A DNA stretch of 34,335 bases from Kordiimonadaceae bacterium (GCA_018699075.1 JABIPV010000263.1:1-34335); one strand, 5' to 3'; counted from the first letter of the stretch, positions 8,042-17,135 are shown. Translations and numbers: made by a program. The notes: generated from the letters alone by a model not told the origin.

Positions 8042-9673
8042 ATGTCATACAGTCATGAATTTGATGTATTGGTAATCGGAAGCGGTGCCGCGGGGTTAAA
8101 CCTCGCGCTTCATGTAGCAGACAATGCGAACGTTGCTATTCTTTCAAAAAATAAAATATCAAGTGGAAGCACATCCTGGGCCCAAGGGGGGATTGCGGCA
8201 GTTCTTGATGATCGAGATACGATGGAGTCTCATATTGACGACACTATAAAAGCTGGTGCGGGACTTTGTGATTATGAAGCAGTAAAGTTTGTGGTTAGCC
8301 AAGGTAAAGAGGCCATAAATTGGTTAATTGAAAATGGTGCCGATTTCACCAAAGATCATGAGCATGATAAGGAAACCGTTGTCGAAGGGGATTACCATTT
8401 AACCAAAGAAGGCGGACATTCCTTTAGACGCGTTATCCATAGCGCAGATGCCACCGGTAAAGAAGTGCAGATTTCATTAGAAGATAAAGTGCGAAAGCAT
8501 CCAAATATTACGCTTTTTGAACATCATATGGCAGTAGATTTGGTAAGTAATAAAGCAACGAGCCCTGAAGACCGTAGATGTATTGGTGCCTATGTGCTTG
8601 ATACTAAGCGCGGTAAAATTGATGCGTTTAGCGCACGGGCAACGGTACTTGCAACTGGTGGGGCAAGCCGAGTTTATCTTTATACCTCTAATCCTGACGG
8701 CTCAACCGGTGACGGGATTGCCATGGCTTGGCGGTTTGGATGTCGGGTGGCAAATATGGAATTTAACCAATTTCATCCAACCTGTCTTTATCATCCAGAT
8801 GCGCGGACTTTCTTACTTACCGAAGCCCTGCGCGGTGAGGGGGCCTATCTTCGTCTTCCAAATGGAGATCGGTTTATGGACCGATTTGATCCGCGAGGTG
8901 AACTCGCATCCCGTGATATTGTTGCTCACGCCATCGACCATGAAATGAAACGTATTGGCGCGGACTGTCTTTATCTTGATATTTCACATAAGGACGATGA
9001 TTTTATCGTCGAGCATTTCCCGACCATTTATAAGCGCTGTTTAAAACTAGGTTATGATTTAACCAAAGACCCCATTCCGATCGTACCCGCAGCCCATTAT
9101 ACGTGTGGTGGTGTTATGACGGATTTAAAAGCGCGCACAGATGTTAATAATCTTTATGCCATTGGCGAAGTAGCCCACACAGGCCTTCACGGTGCCAATA
9201 GAATGGCCAGTAATTCATTACTTGAATGTTTGGTTTATGCGCATTCAGCATCCAAAGATATTCTGGAAAACCTAAAGGTGGATAAACCGATTGTGATATT
9301 AAAACCGTGGGACGAGAGCCGCGTGACGGACAGTGATGAAGAAGTCGTGGTTTCACATAACTGGAACGAACTGCGTCATTTCATGTGGGATTATGTTGGT
9401 ATTGTCCGCTCAACCCGCCGTCTGCAAAGGGCGGCGCGACGCATTGATATGCTCGCCGGTGAAATTCGTGAATATTATAGTTATTTCCGCATTAGCCCTG
9501 ACCTTCTTGAACTCAGGAACCTTGTCACCGTTGCCGATACAATTGTACGTTCGGCGTTGTTGCGCACTGAAAGTCGTGGTCTGCATCATACGTTGGATTT
9601 TCCGGATTCTGACCCAGAGATGGAGGGACGTAATACAATCCTGAAACCGGCGCGTCGTCCAAACAGCCGATAA
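8042..9673 (+). CDS. nadB: L-aspartate oxidase
   Basis: NadB is a flavoenzyme that oxidises L-aspartate to iminoaspartate, the first step of de novo NAD synthesis. The 543 residues show the FAD dinucleotide fold at the start (VLVIGSGAAGLNLALHV), the family signature STSWAQGGIAA (residues about 43-53), the active-site region LTKEGGHSFRRVIHSADATG (Arg and His for substrate), EFNQFHPTCLY, LLTEALRGEGA, the AAHYTCGGV segment and GANRMASNSLLECLV. The length is normal for the family. The ATG at 8042 has an AAGGAAA ribosome site and lies 11 bp after the ABC gene, so they may be cotranscribed. nadA and nadC, often adjacent in other bacteria, are not present. Its stop codon abuts the stop of the convergent DUF2794 gene with no intervening base. 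Confidence 0.97.
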   Translation: MSYSHEFDVLVIGSGAAGLNLALHVADNANVAILSKNKISSGSTSWAQGGIAAVLDDRDTMESHIDDTIKAGAGLCDYEAVKFVVSQGKEAINWLIENGADFTKDHEHDKETVVEGDYHLTKEGGHSFRRVIHSADATGKEVQISLEDKVRKHPNITLFEHHMAVDLVSNKATSPEDRRCIGAYVLDTKRGKIDAFSARATVLATGGASRVYLYTSNPDGSTGDGIAMAWRFGCRVANMEFNQFHPTCLYHPDARTFLLTEALRGEGAYLRLPNGDRFMDRFDPRGELASRDIVAHAIDHEMKRIGADCLYLDISHKDDDFIVEHFPTIYKRCLKLGYDLTKDPIPIVPAAHYTCGGVMTDLKARTDVNNLYAIGEVAHTGLHGANRMASNSLLECLVYAHSASKDILENLKVDKPIVILKPWDESRVTDSDEEVVVSHNWNELRHFMWDYVGIVRSTRRLQRAARRIDMLAGEIREYYSYFRISPDLLELRNLVTVADTIVRSALLRTESRGLHHTLDFPDSDPEMEGRNTILKPARRPNSR

Positions 9674-10033
9674 TCATTGCACTAACTTTATTAGTTTCTT
9701 TTCAAAATACTTAAGCACTTGCGGCAATTCTTGGCCGCGTTTTAGAATTTGTCCCTGACTGCTATGAATGGCAAAGGCGCCTTGTTTATGATGTAGGGCA
9801 GGGGTTTTGGTGATGCGAAATATTGGTCTTTCGCTCGCTTTTTGAAAAACGGCGAACGTAGCAACATCTTTTGAGGCTGAAATTGCATAATCCTTCCAAT
9901 ACCCGGAAGCGACCATTTTCCCGTATATATTTAAAATGGCTTGGAATTCACCACGATCGAAAAAAATCGATTGCGGGGATGCCCTGTGATTATGGGCATT
10001 TTGGAAAGGAATTATTGTGCTCTGATCAGACAT
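9674..10033 (-). CDS. DUF2794 family protein
   Basis: The 119-residue protein matches DUF2794, a small family largely limited to alphaproteobacteria: FFDRGEFQAILNIYGKMVASG near the middle, then a WKDYAIS turn, an FAVFQKASERP strand, a Phe-Arg-Ile-Thr-Lys motif, KQGAFAI and a final LKRGQELPQVLKYFEKKL helix. The family has no assigned function. The ATG at 10033 is chosen over an upstream TTG at 10069 because the family starts near this point and the extra residues look unlike coding sequence; the ribosome site (AGG close to the ATG) is poor. The gene converges with nadB, the two stop codons being directly adjacent (9673/9674), leaving no room for a terminator between them. Confidence 0.85.
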   Translation of the reverse strand: MSDQSTIIPFQNAHNHRASPQSIFFDRGEFQAILNIYGKMVASGYWKDYAISASKDVATFAVFQKASERPIFRITKTPALHHKQGAFAIHSSQGQILKRGQELPQVLKYFEKKLIKLVQ

Positions 10034-10233
10034 TGACCTGATTTTGAGGTCTTTAGATTTTAATTGCAACTAAAATTGCCACAAAATAACCTTATTTCGC
10101 CCCAAACTCTGCCTTAATTGGCTTTTATAACTAATAATTGTTAGTCCCTGCAGCCAGGTGGTCTAAATATTGCGAACCCTTTTCCCTCCCCTTCACCCAG
10201 CAATATTTGATCAACTGGCTGCATTTTTATGGC

Positions 10234-10248
10234 AACCATGTTATGGTT
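10234..10248. promoter_or_regulatory. Short inverted repeat upstream of the glutathione transferase gene
   Basis: AACCAT-GTT-ATGGTT is a perfect 6-bp inverted repeat with a 3-base centre, ending 24 bp before the start codon at 10273. Its position between any promoter and the ribosome site would suit an operator. No regulator gene lies nearby and only one copy was noticed, so this is a weak call. Confidence 0.25.
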
Positions 10249-10272
10249 TGAAAAATAAAAAGGGATAATATA

Positions 10273-10962
10273 ATGAAACTTTATGAACTTGTGGGTCGAA
10301 ATAAAGAAAAAGGCTTTAGTCCTTATGTTTGGCGGACAAAAATGGCCATCGCCCATAAAGGACTCGAAGCAGAAACAATACCCCTTACATTTACTGAAAT
10401 TAAAGATGCCGTTGACTTTGCCGGCAGTAAAACCGTACCTGTTCTAGTAGACGGTGATCATAAGGTGAAAGACAGTTGGGATATTGCCTGTTATTTGGAA
10501 GAAGTCTATCCAGATCAACCATCATTATTTGGCGGGTCAATTGGAAAGGGTCAAGCAAAGTTGCTTAATTTTCAAATTGTCAAATCGCTTTTGATGCCAC
10601 TTTTTAGAGTGTTGGTTGCTGATATTCATGATATTTTAGATGAAGATGATCAAGCTTATTTTTGCCTAACCCGTGAACCCCGTATTGGCTGCTCAATTGA
10701 AGAAGCAAGAAATACATATCGGCCTGCTTTAGAACTTTTCCAAGAAAATCTGTGGCCCTATATTCAGTGTCTAAAAACGCAGAAATTTTTCTCTGGCGAG
10801 GCTCCTGCTTATAGTGATTATATTCTTTATGGCATGTTTCAATGGTCCCGAATTGTAAGTACTAAAAATATCATAAATCAAGATGATCTTCTGTTTGAAT
10901 GGCGAACGCGCATGGATCAATTGTATGATGGACTTGGTGGTAAGGTGGGTCTTATAAATTAA
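10273..10962 (+). CDS. Glutathione S-transferase family protein, beta-etherase (LigE)-like
   Basis: The 229-residue cytosolic protein has an N-terminal thioredoxin-fold domain (about residues 1-80) with a GFSPYVWRTKMAIAHKGL start, the cis-proline motif KTVPVLVDG, and DSWDIACYLEEVYPDQPSLF, where the Asp-Ser pair contacts the glutathione gamma-glutamyl group. The helical C-terminal domain follows. SPYVWR in place of a Cys- or Tyr-containing motif and the DSWDIA segment resemble LigE/LigF-type glutathione-dependent etherases, but non-lignin bacteria carry many such homologues and the substrate cannot be read from sequence. The ATG at 10273 has an AAGGGA ribosome site. It stands alone, 80 to 90 bp before htpG, with that gene's own heat-shock promoter between them. 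Confidence 0.85.
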   Translation: MKLYELVGRNKEKGFSPYVWRTKMAIAHKGLEAETIPLTFTEIKDAVDFAGSKTVPVLVDGDHKVKDSWDIACYLEEVYPDQPSLFGGSIGKGQAKLLNFQIVKSLLMPLFRVLVADIHDILDEDDQAYFCLTREPRIGCSIEEARNTYRPALELFQENLWPYIQCLKTQKFFSGEAPAYSDYILYGMFQWSRIVSTKNIINQDDLLFEWRTRMDQLYDGLGGKVGLIN

Positions 10963-10984
10963 AATAAGTTTATTCATTGATATG

Positions 10985-11014
10985 CCCTTGAAAACATTAA
11001 ATTCCACGCCATAT
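10985..11014 (+). promoter_or_regulatory. Sigma-32 (RpoH) heat-shock promoter of htpG
   Basis: A CCCTTGAAA box at 10985-10993 matches the sigma-32 -35 consensus CTTGAAA exactly. CGCCATAT at 11007-11014 matches the -10 consensus CCCCATnT at all but one of its defined positions. The gap from CTTGAAA to the -10 box is 13 bases, inside the accepted 13-15. Transcription would start near 11021, about 30 bases before the htpG start codon. The match of both boxes, the spacing and the downstream chaperone gene make this a strong call. Confidence 0.75.
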
Positions 11015-11051
11015 TTCAACTGTATAACTAATAAATAAGGACATGTTGAAA

Positions 11052-12926
11052 ATGACAACTGAAAAAATGGGATTTGAAGCAGAGGTTTCACGTCTTCTAC
11101 ATATGATGGTGCACTCTGTTTATAGTGACCGGGAAATTTTTCTAAGAGAACTTATCTCAAACGCTTCTGATGCGTGTGATAAATTACGTTATGAAGGGCT
11201 AACAAATAGCGATCTGGTCAAAGACGGCGGTGATTTTGCCATTGATATTCGCCTAGATAAAGACGCAAAAACACTTATTGTTTCTGATAATGGTGTGGGA
11301 ATGAATAAAGAAGATTTAATCTCGCATCTTGGCACGATTGCCAGAAGTGGTACGTCGGCATTTGTGGATAACATGTCCGGTGATACCAAAAAGGACGTCA
11401 ACTTAATTGGCCAGTTCGGTGTTGGTTTTTATTCAGTATTTATGATTGCGGATAAAGTGGATGTGCTTAGTAAAAAAGCGGGCGAAGATAAAGCTTTTCT
11501 TTGGTCATCCGATGGCATTGGTGAATACACGGTTTCCGATGCAGATAAAGATACCAACGGTACAACAATAACACTTCATATAAAGGATGATGCAGAAGAG
11601 TTTTTAGAAGTACTACGTCTTAAAACAATTATTAAAACTTACAGTGACCATATCACTCTGCCGATTACTTTGATCAGTAAAAATGATGATAAAGAAGCAG
11701 AAGAAGCGGAAAAATCAGAAAAAGTCAATGATGGCTCCGCCCTTTGGGCGCGTCAAAAATCTGATATTAGCGAAGAGCAATATAAAGAATTTTATCATCA
11801 TGTAGCTCATGCTTATGATGAACCTGCAACGACAATTCATTACCGGGCGGAAGGAAAAATTGAATATACAGTGCTTCTGTTTATTCCAAGTCAGCAACCG
11901 ATGGACCTTTTTGATCCTGCCCGTAAGCCAAAAGTAAAACTATATGTAAAGCGCGTGTTCATTACCGAAGATTGTGAAGATTTGTTACCGGGATATTTGC
12001 GTTTCATGCGTGGCGTGGTTGATAGTGAAGATCTACCCCTAAATATCAGCCGTGAAATGTTGCAAAATAACCCTGTAATGACCAGCATTCGAAATGCCGT
12101 GACCAAACGCGTTCTAACGGAGCTTGAGAAAAAGGCAAAAAAAGATGTTGATGGTTATAATGAATTTTGGACATCTTTTGGCTCGGTTTTAAAAGAGGGT
12201 ATCTATGAAGATTTTGCCAGACGAGATCAAATTCTGAAAATGGCCCGCTTTGAAAGTACAGCAGATAAAGGCTTAACCAGCCTCGAAAATTATGTATCAG
12301 GCATGAATAAAAATCAGGAAACCATCTATTATATTACGGGCGATAGTTTAGAGGCGGCAAAAAGGTCGCCGCAGCTTGAAGGATTTAAAGCAAAAGACAT
12401 TGAAGTATTATACCTCACCGATCCTGTTGATGAATTTTGGTTGCAAATGGTTCCAGAATTTGAGGGTAAGAAATTCGGTTCTGTAACACGTGGTGCGGCC
12501 GAACTTGATGATAAAAAAGAAGATGAAAAGAAAGAAGACACTCCGGAGCTTGATGCACTGATTGGTGTTATAAAAACCAACCTTGGCGAAGCGGTCAAAG
12601 ATGTGCGTATATCCAATAGGTTAACGGATAGTGCGGTTTGTTTAGTTGCGGACGATGATGATATGGATATGCATATGGAACGTATTCTAAAAATGCATAA
12701 TAAGTTAGACGGGGCAACAAGTGCGAGAGTGATGGAAATTAATGCGGATAACCCATTGATTAAAACTTTGGCAGAGCAAGCCACAAAAGAAGGTTCTGTA
12801 GAGAGTTTGAAAGATGCATCGCAAATTTTACTTGATCAAGCGCGCATAATGGAAGGTGACCTTCCTGAAGACCCTGTAGGTTTTGCAACAAGACTGTCGT
12901 CATTTATGACAAGTAGTTTTAAATAA
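11052..12926 (+). CDS. htpG: Molecular chaperone HtpG (bacterial Hsp90)
   Basis: HtpG is the ATP-driven cytosolic dimeric chaperone. The 624 residues show the GHKL ATPase domain first: RELISNASDACDKLRY with the catalytic Glu and Asn, the DNGVGMN loop, and GQFGVGFYSVFMIAD. The middle domain has the PRKPKVKLYVKRVF-like and GVVDSEDLPLNISREMLQ segments that carry the client and ATP-activating Arg region. A charged spacer (about residues 490-500, Asp/Lys/Glu only) and the dimerisation domain follow. I start at the ATG at 11052 rather than 11043 because AAGGA ends at 11041, only one base before the first ATG but about ten before the second. It is controlled by the sigma-32 promoter just upstream and ends at a strong terminator at 12938-12978. 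Confidence 0.97.
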   Translation: MTTEKMGFEAEVSRLLHMMVHSVYSDREIFLRELISNASDACDKLRYEGLTNSDLVKDGGDFAIDIRLDKDAKTLIVSDNGVGMNKEDLISHLGTIARSGTSAFVDNMSGDTKKDVNLIGQFGVGFYSVFMIADKVDVLSKKAGEDKAFLWSSDGIGEYTVSDADKDTNGTTITLHIKDDAEEFLEVLRLKTIIKTYSDHITLPITLISKNDDKEAEEAEKSEKVNDGSALWARQKSDISEEQYKEFYHHVAHAYDEPATTIHYRAEGKIEYTVLLFIPSQQPMDLFDPARKPKVKLYVKRVFITEDCEDLLPGYLRFMRGVVDSEDLPLNISREMLQNNPVMTSIRNAVTKRVLTELEKKAKKDVDGYNEFWTSFGSVLKEGIYEDFARRDQILKMARFESTADKGLTSLENYVSGMNKNQETIYYITGDSLEAAKRSPQLEGFKAKDIEVLYLTDPVDEFWLQMVPEFEGKKFGSVTRGAAELDDKKEDEKKEDTPELDALIGVIKTNLGEAVKDVRISNRLTDSAVCLVADDDDMDMHMERILKMHNKLDGATSARVMEINADNPLIKTLAEQATKEGSVESLKDASQILLDQARIMEGDLPEDPVGFATRLSSFMTSSFK

Positions 12927-12937
12927 AAAACAATTAG

Positions 12938-12978
12938 AAACAGGCCCTGTAAATATATATTTCAGGGCCTGTTTTTTT
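12938..12978 (+). terminator. Rho-independent terminator of htpG
   Basis: The stem AACAGGCCCTG (12939-12949) pairs perfectly with CAGGGCCTGTT (12963-12973) around a 13-base AT-rich loop, and seven T residues run from 12972 to 12978. It starts 12 bases after the htpG stop. A textbook intrinsic terminator. Confidence 0.93.
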
Positions 12979-13081
12979 ATGAGTTTAGATAAAATGTTAT
13001 TTATTTAGTAATGACTTATTCATGTTTATAAATTAAACTGGTTTAATAAGTATCTTTTATTTTGAGTTTTCGGAGATTAAA

Positions 13082-13945
13082 TTGTCAGAGAGTAGACGCG
13101 TAGTAAGAAATCCTTCTGATAATAAAATTTCTATTAATGGGGTGATTTCTCAAAGCTATACATTTTTTACTAATAATTTAGGTCAATTTGTAAAGTTGGC
13201 TATGATTCCGACGTTACTTTGGATTTGTTCGGAACTCGTCAATGAATATCTGAGCGTAGAATATTCCATATTTTATAATAATACTTATATTAGAGCAATA
13301 ATCTCAGCAAGTTTTGCCCTTATATGGTATCGCCAATTTCTTATGGGAACTGAACAGGCCACCTACCGGAAGCTTTTTAAACATGTAATATCATCGCGTT
13401 CGTTTAGTCTGGATAGTTTTATTAAAACTATTCTGCGTGTAACTCTATTGACAATCGTTCTCGTCGTACCTGGTCTGTTATTATCGATAAGTATAATGAT
13501 TTATACGGTTTCCCAGGGCGTTATATTAGACGATGTGCTTATTCAAGAAATAGCCCTAAATAGTACGGCTGCGATTTTTCTTCTTTTATCACCAATTTTG
13601 ATTAGATTATCGCTTTATTCAGTGGGCATTGCGCTTGGTCGTCGTAATGTTAGCTTTAGAGAAGTTTGGATAAAGACGAAAGGTTATACTTGGGTTTTAT
13701 GGCTTCTGACATTACGTGCGTTTTTGCCCATCAGCCTTTATAGTTATTGTCTAACTATAGGGTTTGGTGAAATGGCAGATAATTTCGAACTAAATTACTT
13801 ATTAAAAAGTTTATTTATCAATATTCCTGCGGGAATATTCACTTTTATATTATTAGCGGTTGTAGTGGCGGCAAATGGTGAAGCTTTTAAAGTTATTTTT
13901 GGTATACGTTTGAAGTCTCGAGATACAGAAATAATCGAGGCATAA
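13082..13945 (+). CDS. Multi-pass inner-membrane protein of unknown function
   Basis: A 287-residue hydrophobic protein with about six membrane spans, roughly at residues 35-55, 68-85, 115-145, 160-190, 200-225 and 240-265, a short polar N-terminus (SESRRVVRNPSDNK) and a charged C-terminal tail. The start is TTG at 13082, supported by a CGGAG element about 8 bases upstream. The repeated pattern of long helices with SYTFFTNNLGQFVKLAMIP at the start recalls DUF975 or YciC-type glycerophosphoryl-diesterase-like membrane proteins, but no catalytic or binding motif is visible and I do not assign a family. It stands alone between the htpG terminator and a bidirectional terminator shared with acnA. 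Its base composition is more AT-rich than its neighbours. Confidence 0.75.
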   Translation: MSESRRVVRNPSDNKISINGVISQSYTFFTNNLGQFVKLAMIPTLLWICSELVNEYLSVEYSIFYNNTYIRAIISASFALIWYRQFLMGTEQATYRKLFKHVISSRSFSLDSFIKTILRVTLLTIVLVVPGLLLSISIMIYTVSQGVILDDVLIQEIALNSTAAIFLLLSPILIRLSLYSVGIALGRRNVSFREVWIKTKGYTWVLWLLTLRAFLPISLYSYCLTIGFGEMADNFELNYLLKSLFINIPAGIFTFILLAVVVAANGEAFKVIFGIRLKSRDTEIIEA

Positions 13946-13976
13946 AAAGGCCGGATCAATTAATAATCCGGCTTTT
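13944..13976. terminator. Bidirectional terminator between the membrane-protein gene and acnA
   Basis: GCCGGAT (13950-13956) pairs with ATCCGGC (13966-13972) around a 9-base AT loop. Four T residues follow on the plus strand, and a run of five A residues at 13944-13948 gives a T-run on the minus strand. It therefore can stop both the plus-strand gene ending at 13945 and minus-strand acnA ending at 13998. Confidence 0.85.
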
Positions 13977-13997
13977 AAGTAACTCTTTAATTTGCGT

Positions 13998-16682
13998 TTA
14001 TGATGATGCAAGATTTCTGAGAACGTAATGTAAAATACCGCCATTTTTATAGTATTCAACTTCATTCGCAGTATCGATACGGCAAAGAACTTTAATGTCT
14101 TTGCTGCTTCCGTCTGTGAATGTAATTTTCACATCTACATCTTGCTGTGGGTCAATACCACTGGCGATACCTGTAATGTCAAAGGTTTCTGAACCCGTAA
14201 GCCCAAGACTTTCACGATTATCACCACCTATAAACTGTAATGGAAGAACGCCCATACCAACCAGATTTGATCTGTGAATACGTTCAAAGCTTTCAACGAT
14301 AACTGCCTTAACGCCAAGAAGGTTAGTTCCCTTCGCGGCCCAGTCGCGTGACGAGCCTGTACCATATTCTTTACCGCCAACAACAACAAGCACTGTGCCA
14401 CTTGCTTGATACTTCATGGATGCATCATAGATGCTCATTTCTTCTCCCGTAGGGATATAAGTGGTAATACCACCTTCTGTACCGGGAGCCATAAGATTAC
14501 GCAGACGCACATTGGCAAATGTTCCGCGCATCATAACCTGATGGTTACCACGACGTGAGCCGTAAGAGTTAAAATCAATGCGTTCAACGCCATTTTCTGT
14601 CAGATAATGACCCGCAGGGCTATCAGCCTTAATCGCACCAGCTGGTGAGATATGGTCGGTGGTAATACTGTCACCGAGAAGAGCCAGAAGATTAGCATTT
14701 TTAATATCAGAAAGGCTGCCAATATCCATGGTCATGCCTTCGAAGTATGGAGGATGCTGAATATACGTACTGGTATTATCCCACGCGTAAGTTTGTCCTT
14801 CAGGGAAGTGTATATTCTGCCATTGTTCTGTTCCTGCAAAAACGTCTTTGTAACGTTCAACAAACATTTCGCGTGTGAGTGATGCACGAATTGTTTCTTC
14901 GACTTCTGCATTTGAAGGCCAGATGTCTTTTAAGTAAACATCATTGCCATTTTTGTCTTTTCCAATGGCTTCTTTTGTAATGTCAATTTGAAGTGTTCCT
15001 GCAATCGCATATGCGACAACAAGAGGAGGAGAGGCAAGATAAGATGTTTTCAAATCTTGGCTAACGCGCCCTTCAAAGTTACGGTTACCAGAAAGCACAG
15101 AAGCACAAATCATTTCATTATCATTAATCGTGTTTCGTAGTGGGTCGGCCAGCGGGCCGGAGTTACCAATACATGTTGTACAGCCGTAACCCACGAGGTC
15201 AAAACCAAGTGCATCAAGGTGCTCACTTAGACCTGCGTTATCAAGATAGTCTGTGACCACTTGTGATCCGGGAGCAAGGGACGTTTTTACCCAAGGTTTT
15301 GAATTGAGGCCAAGTTCGTTGGCTTTTTTAGCAACAAGACCTGCCGCCATCATAACGCCTGGATTTGAAGTATTGGTACAAGATGTAATCGCTGCGATCA
15401 GAACATCACCGTGATGAATTTCATAATCAGCACCCTCTACGGCAAATCCTTTTTCTTTTTCAGCGCCTTTACCGCGTGTGTCAAGCACTTGATTAAAGGC
15501 GTTTGTCGCATTGCTAAGAACAACGCGGTCCTGCGGACGGCTTGGTCCGGAAAGGCTTGGCTCAACAGTGGTAAGATCGAGAGATAGACTTGAAGTATAT
15601 TCAGGATCAGCCGTTGTCGCATCGCGCCACATGCCTTGTGCTTTGGCATAGGCTTCTACAAGGGCAACTGTTTCTTCGTCACGACCTGAGAATTGCAGAT
15701 ATTCAAGTGTAGCGGCAGAAACAGGGAAGAAGCCACATGTGGCACCATATTCAGGAGCCATATTGGCAATGGTCGCTTGGTCAGCAAGGGTCATTTGGTC
15801 CAGACCGTTACCATAAAACTCAACGAACTTTCCAACAACGCCATGTTTACGGAGCATTTCAACGACGGTAAGTACGATGTCAGTGGCGGTAATACCTTCA
15901 CGGGCTTTGCCTGTCAGTTTAAAACCAACTACTTCCGGAATAAGCATGGATACCGGTTGACCGAGCATTGCTGCTTCGGCTTCGATACCGCCAACACCCC
16001 AACCAAGAACCGCAAGGCCGTTGATCATCGTTGTATGACTGTCTGTACCCACACATGTATCAGGGAAGGCGATTGTCTTGCCATCGATTTCATAAGACCA
16101 AACTGTTTTAGCAATATATTCGAGGTTTACTTGGTGACAGATACCTGTTCCAGGGGGTACGGCACTAAAATTATCAAAGCTGTTTTGGCCCCAGCGTAGG
16201 AACTGATAACGTTCATTATTACGGGACATTTCAAGATCAACATTTTTTTGGAATGCTTTATTATCACCGAAATTATCAACCATAACACTATGGTCAATCA
16301 CAAGATCAACTGGACTTAATGGGTTAATTTGATCAGGTTTACCACCAAGGTTTACTACTGCATTACGCATTGCCGCAAGGTCAACCACCGCTGGAACACC
16401 AGTAAAATCTTGCATAAGAACGCGTGCAGGGCGATATTGGATCTCGCGGTTCATGCGTTTGTCTTTTTGCCAATCGATGATCGCTTGTATGTCTTCGGTT
16501 GTTACCGTAATGCCATCTTCGTAGCGTAGTAAGTTTTCAAGTAGTACTTTCATAGAATAAGGAAGCGTAGAAATGTCGCCTAATTCTTTTGCTGCTTCTG
16601 GAAGTGAATAATAATCATATTCTTTATTGCCCACGTTAAGTGTACGGCGTGTTTTTAGGCTATCTTGACCAACTGTTGCCAC
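13998..16682 (-). CDS. acnA: Aconitate hydratase A
   Basis: AcnA is the [4Fe-4S] TCA-cycle enzyme that interconverts citrate and isocitrate through cis-aconitate. At 894 residues it has normal length for the AcnA/IRP1 type. Landmarks: VLLENLLRYEDG near the start, QDFTGVPAVVDLAAMR, DLVIDHSVMVD, FPDTCVGTDSHTTMINGL, the first cluster cysteine in AAITSCTNTSNPGV (about residue 435), the other two in GYGCTTCIGNSGPL (about 500), GDSITTDHISPAG and KEYGTGSSRDWAAKG in the swivelling C-terminal domain. The start is GTG at 16682, with AAGGAG seven bases upstream. It points away from the ccm genes; acnA next to ccmABC is a familiar alphaproteobacterial arrangement. A bidirectional terminator follows it. 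Confidence 0.98.
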   Translation of the reverse strand: MATVGQDSLKTRRTLNVGNKEYDYYSLPEAAKELGDISTLPYSMKVLLENLLRYEDGITVTTEDIQAIIDWQKDKRMNREIQYRPARVLMQDFTGVPAVVDLAAMRNAVVNLGGKPDQINPLSPVDLVIDHSVMVDNFGDNKAFQKNVDLEMSRNNERYQFLRWGQNSFDNFSAVPPGTGICHQVNLEYIAKTVWSYEIDGKTIAFPDTCVGTDSHTTMINGLAVLGWGVGGIEAEAAMLGQPVSMLIPEVVGFKLTGKAREGITATDIVLTVVEMLRKHGVVGKFVEFYGNGLDQMTLADQATIANMAPEYGATCGFFPVSAATLEYLQFSGRDEETVALVEAYAKAQGMWRDATTADPEYTSSLSLDLTTVEPSLSGPSRPQDRVVLSNATNAFNQVLDTRGKGAEKEKGFAVEGADYEIHHGDVLIAAITSCTNTSNPGVMMAAGLVAKKANELGLNSKPWVKTSLAPGSQVVTDYLDNAGLSEHLDALGFDLVGYGCTTCIGNSGPLADPLRNTINDNEMICASVLSGNRNFEGRVSQDLKTSYLASPPLVVAYAIAGTLQIDITKEAIGKDKNGNDVYLKDIWPSNAEVEETIRASLTREMFVERYKDVFAGTEQWQNIHFPEGQTYAWDNTSTYIQHPPYFEGMTMDIGSLSDIKNANLLALLGDSITTDHISPAGAIKADSPAGHYLTENGVERIDFNSYGSRRGNHQVMMRGTFANVRLRNLMAPGTEGGITTYIPTGEEMSIYDASMKYQASGTVLVVVGGKEYGTGSSRDWAAKGTNLLGVKAVIVESFERIHRSNLVGMGVLPLQFIGGDNRESLGLTGSETFDITGIASGIDPQQDVDVKITFTDGSSKDIKVLCRIDTANEVEYYKNGGILHYVLRNLASS

Positions 16683-16907
16683 GGTTGAACTCCTTATTGT
16701 TTTTATAATGAATTTATAGCCATGTTTTGGCTTAAAAAGAGGAATTTTTCAAGCAAAATCAATTTTTAAATGAGGAGATACGCCGTTTAAGGGGCAAAAT
16801 ATGGCACCATAGCCTTGATTTGTCAGAAAATGACCTTAATCACGTCCCAAAAAAAACAGATTATTCTTCTATTTTTGCTTTAATGGAAATTTAGAAAAGA
16901 GAATATT

Positions 16908-17135
16908 ATGATCATTCAACAAAATTCAAAGCGCATCGTTTTAAACAATTTCTTTAATACAAAGAATTTTTTGATCAGCCTTATGGTGGCAACTTTTATG
17001 GTTTTCGCTTCTGGTGCAAATTCTTTTACAGAACCAGAAGAGCTTTTCTCAATTATCATTGGAGCCGGCTTATTTACGCTGGCGGCGGGTCTTCTTTTAT
17101 GGGCGCGGGACGTTTCAAAAAACCTTTATCATTAA
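16908..17135 (+). CDS. Small membrane protein, hypothetical
   Basis: A 75-residue protein with a basic N-terminus, two predicted membrane helices (about residues 20-38 and 48-67) and a short polar tail (WARDVSKNLYH). The first helix is followed by an acidic loop (TEPEELF). The ATG at 16908 follows a purine-rich AGAAAAGAGA stretch at reasonable spacing. It lies in the gap between divergent acnA and ccmA, 84 bp before ccmA on the same strand, so it could be the first gene of the ccm transcript. I recognise no family. The hydrophobic pattern and the ribosome site favour a real gene over chance. Confidence 0.55.
   Translation: MIIQQNSKRIVLNNFFNTKNFLISLMVATFMVFASGANSFTEPEELFSIIIGAGLFTLAAGLLLWARDVSKNLYH

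Noticed and set aside
10149..10223. Inverted repeat GCAGCCA / TGGCTGC upstream of the glutathione transferase gene
   Set aside because: The arms are 7 bp with a loop of about 60 bases; this is expected by chance and lacks supporting structure.
12329..12784. 151-codon antisense frame within htpG
   Set aside because: Ser/Leu-rich composition typical of the antisense of a conserved gene; no ribosome site or homology pattern.
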